From Streptomyces sp. JB150 (GTDB taxonomy: Bacteria; Actinomycetota; Actinomycetes; Streptomycetales; Streptomycetaceae), in assembly GCF_011193355.1 (NCBI RefSeq), contig NZ_CP049780.1:3423085-3487084 (forward strand): DNA of 64,000 bases, given 5' to 3'. The notes under the pieces are model-generated. The model did not search any database. It was not told where the DNA came from and saw only the letters and a program-made list of their open reading frames with translations. A program made the position numbers and the translations under genes. Positions 7,242 to 16,740 of the stretch are shown here, piece by piece. Every line of letters begins with the position of its first letter. Within the stretch, counting starts at the first letter, position 1.

Positions 7242-8762
7242 ATGAGTGTCCCCCGGCGTGACCCGCCCTCCCCCACGACGGCTCCTGCGGCCGCGGACCC
7301 CCGCCGCTGGTGGAGCCTGGTGGTCATCGCCATGGCCCAGCTGATGGTCGTCCTCGACTCGACCATCGTGAACATCGCGCTGCCCTCCGCCCAGCGCGAC
7401 CTGGGCATGACCGACGGCAACCGGCAGTGGGCGATCACCGCCTACACCCTCGCCTTCGGCGGACTGCTGCTGCTCGGCGGCCGCATCGCCGACCTGGTCG
7501 GCCGCAAGCGCACCTTCGCCATCGGGCTGGCCGGCTTCGCCACCGCCTCCGCGCTCGGTGGCGCGGCCACCACCCCGGGCATGCTGTTCGGCGCCCGCGC
7601 CCTCCAGGGCATGTTCGCCGCCTTGCTCGCCCCGTCCGCGCTCAGCCTGCTCACCACGACCTTCACCGACCCCAAGGAGCGCGGGAAGGCCTTCGGCATC
7701 AACTCCGCCCTGGCGGGCAGCGGAGCGGCCATCGGGTTCGTCCTCGGCGGAGTGCTCGCCGAGTACCTGGGCTGGCGCTGGTGCCTGTACGTCAACGTGC
7801 TCATGGCGATCACCGCGCTCATCGGTACGTACGCCCTGGTGCACGGGGGCGGCCCGCGCCCCGCCGGGGCCCGGCTCGACGTGCCCGGCGCGCTGCTCGG
7901 CTGCGGCGGGTTGCTGACGATCGTCTACGGCCTCAGCGAGGCGGAGCCGAGGGGCTGGGCGGACGTCCGGGTGCTCGGCCTGCTCACCGTCGGCATGACC
8001 CTGCTCGCCGGCTTCGTGTGGTGGCAGAGCAGGGCCCGTACGCCCCTGCTGCCGCCGCACATCCTGCGTGACCGCAACCGCGCGGGCTGCTGCCTGACCC
8101 TGTGCCTGGCCGTGATCGGCATGTTCGGCATGTTCCTGTTCATGACGTACTACTTCCAGGTCGTCAGGGGGTACTCCCCCGTCACGACCGGGCTGGCCTT
8201 CCTGCCGCTCACCGGCTCGATCATCATCGGCTCGACCCAGATCTCGGCCCGGCTCGTCCCGCGCGTCGCCCCGCGCCTGCTGGTGGCCCCCGGCATGCTC
8301 CTGGCCACATCCGGGATGCTGATCCTGACCCGGCTGACGGTGGAGGCGGAGTACACCACCGAGGTCCTGCCCGCGCTGATCCTCGTGGGCCTCGGCATGG
8401 GCCTCACCTACACGCCGGTGTTCGCCAACGCGACCGCCGGGGTCGCCCCCCGGGACGCCGGCGTCACCTCGGCCACCCTCAACACCTCGCAGCAGGTCGG
8501 CGCTTCCCTCGGCGTCGCCCTGCTCAACACGATCGCCACCACCGGCGCCGGCGGCTACCTCGCCGCCCATCCGGCCCACCCGGCCCAGCGGGAGGCGGTC
8601 ATCCGCCAGAGCCTCGTCCACGGCTACTCGGTCGCCATCTGGTGGGCGGCGGGCATCATGCTCCTCGCCGGTCTGATCGCTGCCCTGATGATCACCGGCA
8701 AGCCTTCCCGGTCGAGGCACGGGGCACCGGAGAAGGCCCCGGCGGCACAGTCCGCGGCCTGA
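7242..8762 (+). CDS. DHA2-family MFS drug:proton antiporter (EmrB/QacA type, 14 TM)
   Basis: A 506-residue integral membrane transporter with about 14 hydrophobic segments. The first helix holds VVLDSTIVNIALPSAQRDL, the typical DHA2 motif D1. Motif A is GGRIADLVGRKRTF between helices 2 and 3, and the antiporter motif C lies in helix 5 (GSGAAIGFVLGGVL). Such pumps export antibiotics, dyes or metabolites using the proton gradient; the substrate is unknown. An upstream GTG at 7206 is in frame but overlaps the palindromic promoter, so ATG 7242 is preferred. It directly follows the SoxR-controlled oxidoreductase on the same strand, with a separate promoter, and converges on the DAO-type gene 3 bp away. 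Confidence 0.92.
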   Translation: MSVPRRDPPSPTTAPAAADPRRWWSLVVIAMAQLMVVLDSTIVNIALPSAQRDLGMTDGNRQWAITAYTLAFGGLLLLGGRIADLVGRKRTFAIGLAGFATASALGGAATTPGMLFGARALQGMFAALLAPSALSLLTTTFTDPKERGKAFGINSALAGSGAAIGFVLGGVLAEYLGWRWCLYVNVLMAITALIGTYALVHGGGPRPAGARLDVPGALLGCGGLLTIVYGLSEAEPRGWADVRVLGLLTVGMTLLAGFVWWQSRARTPLLPPHILRDRNRAGCCLTLCLAVIGMFGMFLFMTYYFQVVRGYSPVTTGLAFLPLTGSIIIGSTQISARLVPRVAPRLLVAPGMLLATSGMLILTRLTVEAEYTTEVLPALILVGLGMGLTYTPVFANATAGVAPRDAGVTSATLNTSQQVGASLGVALLNTIATTGAGGYLAAHPAHPAQREAVIRQSLVHGYSVAIWWAAGIMLLAGLIAALMITGKPSRSRHGAPEKAPAAQSAA

Positions 8763-8765
8763 GTC

Positions 8766-10163
8766 TCAGCCCCGCCCCGCCACCCGGTCCGCCCACCGGG
8801 CCAGCCGGGACGACTCCGCGCTGTGGGTCACCGCCTCCCGCCGGTCGGCCGTGCGGTAGGTGGCGTACATGCCGTGGACGCCCAGCCAGCGCAGCGGCTC
8901 CGGCTCCCACCTGCGCACCTTGTGCCCGACCCACGGCAGCTCGGTCAGCTCGGTCCGGCCGCCCTGGCCGGAGTCCTGCTGGACGAGGTCGCGCAGGGTG
9001 CGGCCGGCCAGGTTGGCCGTGGCGACCCCCGAACCGACGTACCCACCCGCCCAGCCGAGCCCCGTCGACCGGTCCAGGGTGACCGTCGCGCACCAGTCGC
9101 GCGGTACGCCCAGCACCCCCGACCAGGCGTGCTCGATCCGCACCCCGGCCAGCTGCGGGAAGAAGCCGACGAGGACGTCGCGCAGCGCCTCCACGGTCTC
9201 CGCCTGCGTGCGCCCGTCGTTGTCCGTCCGCGACCCGAACCGGTACGGCACGCCGCGCCCGCCGAGCGCGATCCGGCCGTCGGCGGTGCGCTGCGCGTAC
9301 ATGTACGCGTGCGCCATGTCGCCCAGCGTCTCCCGGCCGTCCCAGCCGATCGCCGCCCACTGCTCGCCGGTCAGCGGCTCGGTCGCGATCATCGAGGAGT
9401 TCATCGGCAGCCAGGTGCGCCTCTGCCCCTTGAGGGCGGCGGTGAAGCCCTCGGTGCAGCGCAGCACGTACGGCGCGCGGACGGTGCCGTACGGCGTCAC
9501 CGCGTGCTTCGGCCGGATCTCCGTGACCGGCGTCGACTCGTGGATGACCACGCCCAGCGCCTCCACGGCCGCCGCGAGCCCCTTCACCAGCTTCACCGGG
9601 TGCACCCGCGCGCCGTGCGGCGTCCACGCCGACCCGACCGCGTCGGCCACCCGGATCCGCCGGGCGGTCTCCCGCGCGCCGTACAGCTCGCGGTCCTTCT
9701 CCCCGAACGCGACCTCTGCCTCGTGGTACGCCCTCAGCCGGGCCAGCTGCGCGGGCGTACGGGCCACCTCCAGCACCCCGCCCTTGTGCAGGTCGGCGTC
9801 GATGCCCTCCGCGTGGGCGACCCGGATCACCTCGTCGACCGTGTCGTTCATGGCCTTCTGCAGCCGTACGGCCGCCTCGTGGCCGCGCAGCCTCGCGTAC
9901 CGGTCCCGCCCCGCGATGCCGTTGTACAGCCAGCCGCCGTTGCGCCCCGAGGCGCCGTAGCCGCAGAACTTCTGCTCCAGGACGGTGATCCGCAGGAAGG
10001 GCGCGGCCTTCTTCAGGTAGTACGCGGTCCACAGCCCCGTGTACCCGCCCCCGACGATCACCACGTCGGCGGACGCGTCCCCCTCCAACGGCCTCCTGGC
10101 CTCGGGAAACCCGTCCGCCGCGTACCAGAAGGAGACTCCGCCGTTCACGACACCGCTGCTCAT
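8766..10163 (-). CDS. DAO-family FAD-dependent oxidoreductase
   Basis: A 465-residue flavoprotein of the D-amino acid oxidase/glycine oxidase superfamily. The Rossmann motif is ADVVIVGGGYTGLWTAYYL at about residues 28-46, followed by the family-typical CGYGASGRNGGWL; the C-terminal FAD region is GLGWAGGYVGSGVATANLAGRTL. It probably oxidises an amine or amino/hydroxy acid; related Streptomyces proteins are annotated only generically. ATG 10163 has TACCGT 8 nt upstream, consistent with leaderless expression. A much longer reading through the opposite-strand kinase gene is an artefact of high GC. It is divergent from the kinase gene. Confidence 0.9.
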   Translation of the reverse strand: MSSGVVNGGVSFWYAADGFPEARRPLEGDASADVVIVGGGYTGLWTAYYLKKAAPFLRITVLEQKFCGYGASGRNGGWLYNGIAGRDRYARLRGHEAAVRLQKAMNDTVDEVIRVAHAEGIDADLHKGGVLEVARTPAQLARLRAYHEAEVAFGEKDRELYGARETARRIRVADAVGSAWTPHGARVHPVKLVKGLAAAVEALGVVIHESTPVTEIRPKHAVTPYGTVRAPYVLRCTEGFTAALKGQRRTWLPMNSSMIATEPLTGEQWAAIGWDGRETLGDMAHAYMYAQRTADGRIALGGRGVPYRFGSRTDNDGRTQAETVEALRDVLVGFFPQLAGVRIEHAWSGVLGVPRDWCATVTLDRSTGLGWAGGYVGSGVATANLAGRTLRDLVQQDSGQGGRTELTELPWVGHKVRRWEPEPLRWLGVHGMYATYRTADRREAVTHSAESSRLARWADRVAGRG

Positions 10164-10253
10164 GGCCCCGGACGGTAACCCGCGCCGCGGCCCGCTGTCT
10201 CCTTCGGATCCCGCGGAATCCCGCCCGCCCCGGCCGGGCGTAGGCTCGGCGGC

Positions 10254-11141
10254 GTGATCGACGTCCCGGAGCAACTCGCCGCGTCCCAGGAGCGGTTCAA
10301 CGGCGCCGCGGGCCGTGCCTTCGTCGCCCGCCTGCCCCGCCTCGCCGAGACCTTCCTGGACCGCTGGGAGCTGCGGCCCGACGGCCCGTCCCTGTACGGC
10401 GTCTGCGCCCTGGTCCTGCCGGTGCGCCGCGCGGACGGCACCCCCGCCGTCCTCAAACTCCAGCTCGTCGACGACGAGACCGCGGGCGAGCCGGTCGCGC
10501 TGCGCGCCTGGAACGGCGACGGAGCGGTCCGCCTCCTCGGCCACGACCCGGCGACCGGCACCCTGCTCCTGGAACGCCTCGACCCGTCCCGGTCGCTCTC
10601 CCGCGTCCCCGACACCCGCGAGGCGTGCCTGGTCATCGCCCGCCTCCTGGCCCGGCTCACCGCCCACCCCGCCCCGCCGGGCCTGCGCCGCCTCGGCGAC
10701 ATCGCCCCGGCCCTGCTGGAGCGGACCCCGCCGGCCCTGGCGCGCGTCCCCGACCCGGACACGCGCCGCCTGCTCGCCGACTGCGCGGCGGCGGTCCGCG
10801 AGGTCGCCGACGAGCCCGGCGACCGCCTCCTGCACTGGGACCTGCACTACGACAACGTCCTCGGCGCCGACCGCGCGGACTGGCTCGCCATCGACCCCAA
10901 GCCCCTCGCCGGCGACCCCGGCTTCGACCTCTTCCCGGCGCTCGCCAACCGCTTCGCCCCGGACGAGATCCTCTGGCGCTTCGACGCCCTGACCGACACC
11001 CTCGCCCTGAACCGCTCCCGCAGCCGCGCGTGGACCCTCGCCCGCGTCCTCCAGACCTGCCTGTGGCACCTGGAGGACGAACGCCCCCTCGGCGAGGACC
11101 ACCTGGAGATCGCCCGACGCGTACGAGGGGCCCGAGGCTGA
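10254..11141 (+). CDS. APH(6)/hydroxyurea-type phosphotransferase
   Basis: A 295-residue kinase of the aminoglycoside/hydroxyurea antibiotic resistance kinase family (streptomycin 6-phosphotransferase-like). The catalytic loop is LLHWDLHYDNVL (Brenner-type HxDxxxxN, around residues 197-208) and the metal-binding segment is WLAIDPKPLAGDPGFDL. A streptomycin-like cluster is absent, so the natural substrate is unknown and resistance should not be assumed. The start GTG 10254 has TAGGCT 7 nt upstream (leaderless). It ends 82 bp before a convergent small gene. Confidence 0.88.
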   Translation: MIDVPEQLAASQERFNGAAGRAFVARLPRLAETFLDRWELRPDGPSLYGVCALVLPVRRADGTPAVLKLQLVDDETAGEPVALRAWNGDGAVRLLGHDPATGTLLLERLDPSRSLSRVPDTREACLVIARLLARLTAHPAPPGLRRLGDIAPALLERTPPALARVPDPDTRRLLADCAAAVREVADEPGDRLLHWDLHYDNVLGADRADWLAIDPKPLAGDPGFDLFPALANRFAPDEILWRFDALTDTLALNRSRSRAWTLARVLQTCLWHLEDERPLGEDHLEIARRVRGARG

Positions 11142-11223
11142 CCACCCCGGCCCGGGTGACCAGAGTCCGCACCCGCCACGCAGGGGTTTCCCGCCTCAGC
11201 CCGCACGCACGCAGCGCCCCGCC

Positions 11224-11601
11224 TTATCCCGCCGTCGCCCGGCGCCCGTGCCGGTACTCGTCCCACAGGCCGAAGAACAGCTCGACCGCCGGCACACCGG
11301 CCTGCCGGGCCTCGCGCTCGATCTCGACGGCCCAGCCGAGGGAACTGTGCCGGCCGAGTCGCCGCCACAGCCACGCGTCGAACGGTCCCGGCGTCCCGGG
11401 GCTCCAGAAGGGGAAGTCCTCCTCGATGCCGTGCACGGCCATCGCCGCCCGGTAGCCGCACAGCAGGGAGTCCAGGTGCTGGAGGGAGTTCCCCCGCAGC
11501 CACATGCCGGGGCGGAGTCGTATCTCTTCGAGGAGATCGTGGACGTCGGACAGCTCCGTGAGTGGTCTCGGCTGCCGGCGTGCGTTGCTCGTGCCTGTCA
11601 T
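11224..11601 (-). CDS. conserved hypothetical protein
   Basis: A 125-residue soluble protein without a domain I can name. Features are an N-terminal helix pair (ELSDVHDLLEEIRLRPGMWL), a Gly/Tyr/Trp-containing middle (GYRAAMAVHGIEEDFPFWSP) and a C-terminal helix with ELFFGLWDEYRHGR. Similar small proteins are scattered in Streptomyces, often in regions of variable content. ATG 11601 is chosen; GGGGCGG lies just upstream. A longer in-frame extension reads through the antisense of the tRNA gene and is rejected. Confidence 0.65.
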   Translation of the reverse strand: MTGTSNARRQPRPLTELSDVHDLLEEIRLRPGMWLRGNSLQHLDSLLCGYRAAMAVHGIEEDFPFWSPGTPGPFDAWLWRRLGRHSSLGWAVEIEREARQAGVPAVELFFGLWDEYRHGRRATAG

Positions 11602-11684
11602 GACCGCCCCGGTCGGTGTCGCCGGAAGATGTCCGAACGCCCCGTCCGGGTCACCGGCGGGGCGTTCCTGCTGCGCTGGACCAG

Positions 11685-11757
11685 AGCCCCCTGTCGGACT
11701 CGAACCGACGACCTTCGCTTTACAAGAGCGGCGCTCTACCAGCTGAGCTAAGGAGGC
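11685..11757 (-). tRNA. tRNA-Thr (anticodon TGT)
   Basis: On the minus strand the cloverleaf is complete. The acceptor arm GCCTCCT pairs with AGGGGGC, the D arm is GCTC...GAGC, the anticodon loop is CTTGTAA (anticodon TGT), and the T arm contains GGTTCGAGTCC. The anticodon stem has one mismatch at its base. CCA is not encoded, as is usual in Streptomyces. tRNA genes are frequent integration sites, but no attachment-site duplication is seen nearby. Confidence 0.95.
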
Positions 11758-11851
11758 ACGCGCGCGTGGAGCACTGCGCGCCCGTGCAGTGTACCCAGCT
11801 CCCGGCCGGGTCCCGTCGAAAATTTCCGCGAAGTTCACAGCCGTCCGACTA

Positions 11852-11881
11852 CTGACACAACAGGTGAACGGCGGGTACCGT
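11852..11881 (+). promoter_or_regulatory. probable sigma-70-type promoter of msiK
   Basis: CTGACA (11852-11857) and TACCGT (11876-11881) are separated by 18 bp and lie about 100 bp before the msiK start, giving a conventional housekeeping promoter and a leader of about 95 nt. Confidence 0.5.
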
Positions 11882-11907
11882 CTCGACCCAGTTCGCACGG
11901 TCACCCG

Positions 11908-11923
11908 TGTGGACTAGACCACC
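11908..11923. promoter_or_regulatory. DasR-like site (dre) in the msiK leader
   Basis: TGGACTAGACCA (11910-11921) differs at one position from the core TGGTCTAGACCA of the DasR responsive element; 11 of 16 bases fit the full consensus. It lies downstream of the predicted msiK promoter, where repressor binding would block transcription. DasR is the GlcNAc-responsive GntR regulator, which fits the role of MsiK in chitobiose import. Functional status is inferred only. Confidence 0.45.
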
Positions 11924-11981
11924 ACCTTCCTACAACGGATCGTCCGGCACGTTCCTGCCGGTAGAAGGGGGCCCATTCACC

Positions 11982-13070
<1,089 letters not shown>

Positions 13071-13102
13071 GCGGAACAACCCCGGGTAATTCACCCAGGT
13101 TG

Positions 13103-13142
13103 ACGAGAAGGGTCCCGCAGATCGCTGCGGGGCCCTTCTCGT
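13103..13142 (+). terminator. rho-independent-like hairpin after msiK
   Basis: ACGAGAAGGG (13103-13112) pairs with CCCTTCTCGT (13133-13142), with an inner CCCGCAG/CTGCGGG stem and an ATCG loop. A strong GC-rich hairpin without a clear U tract, as usual in Streptomyces. Confidence 0.85.
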
Positions 13143-13278
13143 TGTCGACAAATACCCCGGCACACCTGCCCATTTCGACCACCGTTCGTCAACACGCCAC
13201 CCGGTTTCGTCGCCTCCCCGTCCCCCGAACCGGTGACCAAATGTCGCCGTGTCATTACCGGGCGCTACCCTCACGAGC

Positions 13279-13734
13279 GTGAAGCACTCCACCACCCCAC
13301 AGACGCGACGCGGCCGGGGCCCCGCCCGCCGGATCGGCCGCTCCCTCGCCCTCGTCCTGCCCGTCGTCCTGGTGCTCTCCGGGACCCTCGCGGTGACGCA
13401 CGTCAACTGGTCGGGGAACCCCGAGGGCTCGGTGCTCGCCGCCTCGGACATCTCGGCCGCCGACGCCGCCACGCGCACCCAGCGCAAGGCCGCCCACGAG
13501 GTGCTGCGCGACCAGCTCCTGACCGAGCTGCAGCAGAAGGACCCCGGCGTCGCCCTCACCCACCTCCAGCAGGCCGTGGACGAGCGCCCGTCGCTCGCCA
13601 GGCACTGCGTCTCCCTCGCCCGCGCCCTCGGCCGCGCCGCCGTCGCGACCTACGGCCCGACCCGCGCACAGTCCTACGCCCGCCCGGTCTGCGACACGTC
13701 GTACGCCTCCGGCGTCCTGGCCGCCCACGGCTGA
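13279..13734 (+). CDS. conserved hypothetical membrane-anchored/secreted protein
   Basis: A 151-residue protein with an N-terminal basic stretch and one hydrophobic segment (SLALVLPVVLVLSGTLAVTHV, split here by length limit at 20 residues in context) that acts as a signal anchor. The exported part has an Ala-rich helix (AADAATRTQRKAAHEVLRDQ), two Cys residues (HCVSLARAL; VCDTSYASG) that could form a disulfide, and no recognisable catalytic motif. GTG 13279 has TACCCT 7 nt upstream, so it is probably leaderless. It lies alone between the msiK terminator and the pyrophosphorylase gene. Confidence 0.72.
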   Translation: MKHSTTPQTRRGRGPARRIGRSLALVLPVVLVLSGTLAVTHVNWSGNPEGSVLAASDISAADAATRTQRKAAHEVLRDQLLTELQQKDPGVALTHLQQAVDERPSLARHCVSLARALGRAAVATYGPTRAQSYARPVCDTSYASGVLAAHG

Positions 13735-13904
13735 ACCCGGTCCCTGGGGAGCGGCACAGCCGATCCCCGGGGGCGTGGGGCAGTACCGCCCCACGGCTGT
13801 GCCCCACGGGCACGGCCCGCCACGGACGACCCGCACCCGCGCTCGTCCGGCACCTCCCGAGCCACCGGACGACTGCGGCCAACCCCCCGCGTACAGTGCG
13901 ACGC

Positions 13905-14636
13905 ATGACTGATCCGACCGCCGCGGCCCGCCCTGTCCAGGCCGTCATCCTGGCCGGAGGCCAAGGCTCCCGGCTGCGCCCCTACACCGACGACCGGCCC
14001 AAGCCGATGGTCGAGATCCCCGGCACGGGGACGCCGATCATCGGTCATCAGCTCGCCTGGCTCGCCGAAGAGGGCGTCACCGACGTGGTGGTCAGCTGCG
14101 GCCACCTCGCCGACGTCCTGAAGGACTGGCTCGACTCCGCCGAACTGCCGGTGTCCGTCACCACGGTCGTGGAGAAGGAACCGCTCGGCCGCGGCGGCGG
14201 CCTGAAGTTCGCCGCCGCGCACCTGCCCCACCCGGACCGCCCCTGGTACGCCACCAACGGCGACATCTGGACCCGTTTCTCGCTGCGCGAGATGGCCGAC
14301 TTCCACACCGAGCGGGACGCCGTGGCGACGCTCGCCCTGGCCCGCCCGCGCATCCCGTGGGGCGCCGTCCGCACCGACGGCTTCGGTCACATCACCGACT
14401 TCATCGAGGCCCCGCCGTCCACCTTCGAGATCAACGCGGGCGTCTACGTCTTCTCCCCCGGGTTCGCCGCCCTGCTCCCCGAGCGCGGCGACCACGAGCG
14501 CACCACCTTCCCGCACCTGGCCCGCGAGCGCCGCCTGGCCGGCTTCCCGATCCCGCACGGCGCGTACTGGCGCGCCATCGACACCGCGAAGGACCTCACC
14601 GAGGCGGCGAAGGAACTGGCAGCCCTGGGCCGCTGA
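13905..14636 (+). CDS. sugar-nucleotide pyrophosphorylase (NTP transferase family)
   Basis: A 243-residue nucleotidyltransferase. The signature VILAGGQGSRLRPYTDDRPKPM (GxGxRLxPxTxxxPKP type) lies at residues 13-34, and TNGDIWTRFS holds the Mg-binding Asp; the C-terminal active-site segment is YWRAIDTAKDL. It should convert a sugar-1-phosphate and NTP into an NDP-sugar; the short form resembles mannose-1-phosphate guanylyltransferase or glucose-1-phosphate thymidylyltransferase, and the choice cannot be made here. ATG 13905 has TACAGT 7 nt upstream (leaderless). A bidirectional hairpin follows. Confidence 0.88.
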   Translation: MTDPTAAARPVQAVILAGGQGSRLRPYTDDRPKPMVEIPGTGTPIIGHQLAWLAEEGVTDVVVSCGHLADVLKDWLDSAELPVSVTTVVEKEPLGRGGGLKFAAAHLPHPDRPWYATNGDIWTRFSLREMADFHTERDAVATLALARPRIPWGAVRTDGFGHITDFIEAPPSTFEINAGVYVFSPGFAALLPERGDHERTTFPHLARERRLAGFPIPHGAYWRAIDTAKDLTEAAKELAALGR

Positions 14637-14841
14637 GCCCCTCCTGGGCCGCGGAGCCCTCACTCCGGCCCCGTCGGCCCTGCGGGCCTCCCCGCCTCTC
14701 CCCCGGCCCCACCCGGCCCCACCCGGGCCTGCCCGTCCCCGCCCATGCGCCGGCCTTCCCGGGCTCTCCCGGCTCACGGCCCTCGGGGACCCCCTTCCAG
14801 GGCGACTCCCTAGCCCTCACGACCCCCGGTCGTACGACGGA

Positions 14842-14876
14842 ACGGGGCCCCGCACCCGAAAGGTGTGGGGCCCCGT
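14842..14876. terminator. bidirectional terminator hairpin
   Basis: ACGGGGCCCCGCACC (14842-14856) pairs with GGTGTGGGGCCCCGT (14862-14876) with a single G-T pair and a CGAAA loop. It sits between the converging pyrophosphorylase and DoxX genes, so it can serve both. The rest of the 264-bp gap is G/C-rich sequence with no gene seen. Confidence 0.85.
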
Positions 14877-14900
14877 CGTCGTAACGGGGTGGGTGGAGGG

Positions 14901-16613
14901 CTACCCGAGGAGTCCGCCGACCAGGCCGGGCCGGCCGGACTGTCCGGATGACGTGTCACCGCCGCTGCCGCCCGGCGAGCCCGTGCCGCCGCCGGTGGTG
15001 GTGGAGCCGCCGCCGGACGTCGGTCCGGTCGTCGTGCTCGGCGCCTGCTGCTCCGGGGAGGACTGCTGCGGCGGCGCCTGCCCCGCCGTGCCCTGGGTCT
15101 GGCTGGGCGCCCCGCCGGTGACGGCCTCGGGGGTCGCGTCCGGCGTGGTCGTGGCGCCCTCCGCGCCCGCCGTGGGCGCCGACGTGGCGCCCTGGCTGGG
15201 CGAGGAGGTGCGGGCCGACGGGCTGCTCTCGGCCCGGCGCTCGCCGGGCTCCTGCGGCAGCGGCGAGCCGGGCAGCTCGTTGCGCGGCGACTCGCCGGGG
15301 CCGGGGACGACCACCCGGTCGGCGTCGCGCACGGCGCCGCCCAGCAGGGAGCCGACCAGCAGGGTGAGCCCGACGATGACGGCGGTGACGAGGGCGCCGC
15401 GGCGCAGCACGTAGCGCCGCAGCTCCCAGATGTCGGAGCGCGGTCCGAGGCGGCGCCAGGCGAGCCCGGCGAGGCGTCCGTCGACGGAGTACACCGGCGC
15501 GCCCGCGATGATCAGCGGCGACCAGGCGGCGAGGTAGATGATGTCGGGCGTCTCGTAGGCCGGGACGCTCTTCCAGCTGACGGTGACGAGCAGTGCGGCC
15601 GACAGCAGCGCACCGCCCACGGCGGCGACCCGCTGCCAGCATCCGAAGACGGTCAGGACACCGACGATGACCTGGGCGAAGGCGATGACGAGCCCGGAGC
15701 CGACGGGGTGCTCCAGGGCGAACTGGCGCAGCGGCTCGGCGACGTCCCAGGGGTGCAGGGTGTTGAGCCACGTGACCATGGAGCCGCGCTTGCCGCCGTC
15801 GAAGTAGACGGGGTCGCAGAGCTTGCCCATGCCGGCGTAGATCGAGATGAAGCCGAGGAAGATCCGCAGCGGGAGGAGGACGCCCCCCAGGTTCATCCGC
15901 CGGCCGGGGTAGTAGGCGTGCCGCGCGGGGTCGTCGCCGTGCCGCCGGCCGCGGCCCTCGGTCCCGGTCTCGTCGGTGTCCGGGTCGGCGTCGGCGTCCG
16001 CGTCGAACCGTTCGTCGTCGTCGTAGGGGAGTTCGTCGTACGCCCCCTCCACGGTCCGCATGTGGGGCAGCAGCCGGGTGCCGTCGCCGGGGGTGCGCTG
16101 GGCGCCGACGACGGGGGTCTCCACGGTCTGGTCGAGGTCGTCGTAGCCGAGGCCGCCGTAGGCGTCGCCGGTGTGGCCGCCGCCGTAGCCGCCGGTCCCG
16201 ACGCGGGGGATGACCTGGGTGGCTCCGGCGTCGGCGGCCGAGGGGTCCTCGGCGTGCCGGACGCCCGCCCCGCGCACGGCCTGGAGCAGGCGGTGGGCGC
16301 CGGTGTCGTCGGGGGCGGACCTGCCGCTCCAGACCACGGGGCGTCGACGGGCGCCGGCCGGGGCCGCTCTGCCCGCGGCCGTACTCGCGGCGGGGATGCG
16401 GGCGGTGTCCTCGGCGGCGCTCACGTGCCGCGCGATGCGCGGCGATTGCGCGCGTCGCGAGGAGGCGCCCAGCTGCACGCGGAAGCTCGCGTGATTGACG
16501 ATGATCTGCGCCGGATCGCTCGGCACCTTCACCATGCTCAGCGCGGGAGCGTCGTCGTATCCCGACGAGCGGTCCCCCGTGGGTGTGCGGGGTGTTCTGG
16601 TGTCCACACTCAT
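14901..16613 (-). CDS. DoxX-family membrane protein with long disordered flanks
   Basis: A 570-residue protein with three parts. Residues 1-240 are low-complexity and charged, with an Asp-rich run. Residues ~240-425 form a four-helix DoxX membrane domain (LRIFLGFISIYAGMGKLCDP; LVIAFAQVIVGVLTVFGCW), then another helix at ~405-425. The C-terminal ~140 residues are Ser/Thr/Pro/Gly-rich and end in GLVGGLLG. DoxX domains occur in membrane oxidoreductase complexes linked to thiol homeostasis, but function here is unknown. The disordered tails are typical of Streptomyces versions. ATG 16613 is the first start; no good Shine-Dalgarno is visible. Confidence 0.85.
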   Translation of the reverse strand: MSVDTRTPRTPTGDRSSGYDDAPALSMVKVPSDPAQIIVNHASFRVQLGASSRRAQSPRIARHVSAAEDTARIPAASTAAGRAAPAGARRRPVVWSGRSAPDDTGAHRLLQAVRGAGVRHAEDPSAADAGATQVIPRVGTGGYGGGHTGDAYGGLGYDDLDQTVETPVVGAQRTPGDGTRLLPHMRTVEGAYDELPYDDDERFDADADADPDTDETGTEGRGRRHGDDPARHAYYPGRRMNLGGVLLPLRIFLGFISIYAGMGKLCDPVYFDGGKRGSMVTWLNTLHPWDVAEPLRQFALEHPVGSGLVIAFAQVIVGVLTVFGCWQRVAAVGGALLSAALLVTVSWKSVPAYETPDIIYLAAWSPLIIAGAPVYSVDGRLAGLAWRRLGPRSDIWELRRYVLRRGALVTAVIVGLTLLVGSLLGGAVRDADRVVVPGPGESPRNELPGSPLPQEPGERRAESSPSARTSSPSQGATSAPTAGAEGATTTPDATPEAVTGGAPSQTQGTAGQAPPQQSSPEQQAPSTTTGPTSGGGSTTTGGGTGSPGGSGGDTSSGQSGRPGLVGGLLG

Positions 16614-16740
16614 CTAACCGAGTGACGTGTGTTTAGGACACTGCTTTGACCCGCCGGATCTGTCCGGACCGCGTCAAGCTTGCCCGGACAGAACCAAACA
16701 CCCCTTCCGGGTGACTAATACACACACCCGTTCGGGATCG

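Noticed and set aside
8766..11102. 778-codon minus-strand frame spanning two genes
   Set aside because: Only the part from 10163 downward is an oxidoreductase; the rest is the antisense of the APH(6)-like kinase gene and has no conserved motif.
11685..11757. Attachment site for an integrated element at tRNA-Thr
   Set aside because: No integrase gene and no second copy of the tRNA 3' end were seen within the window.
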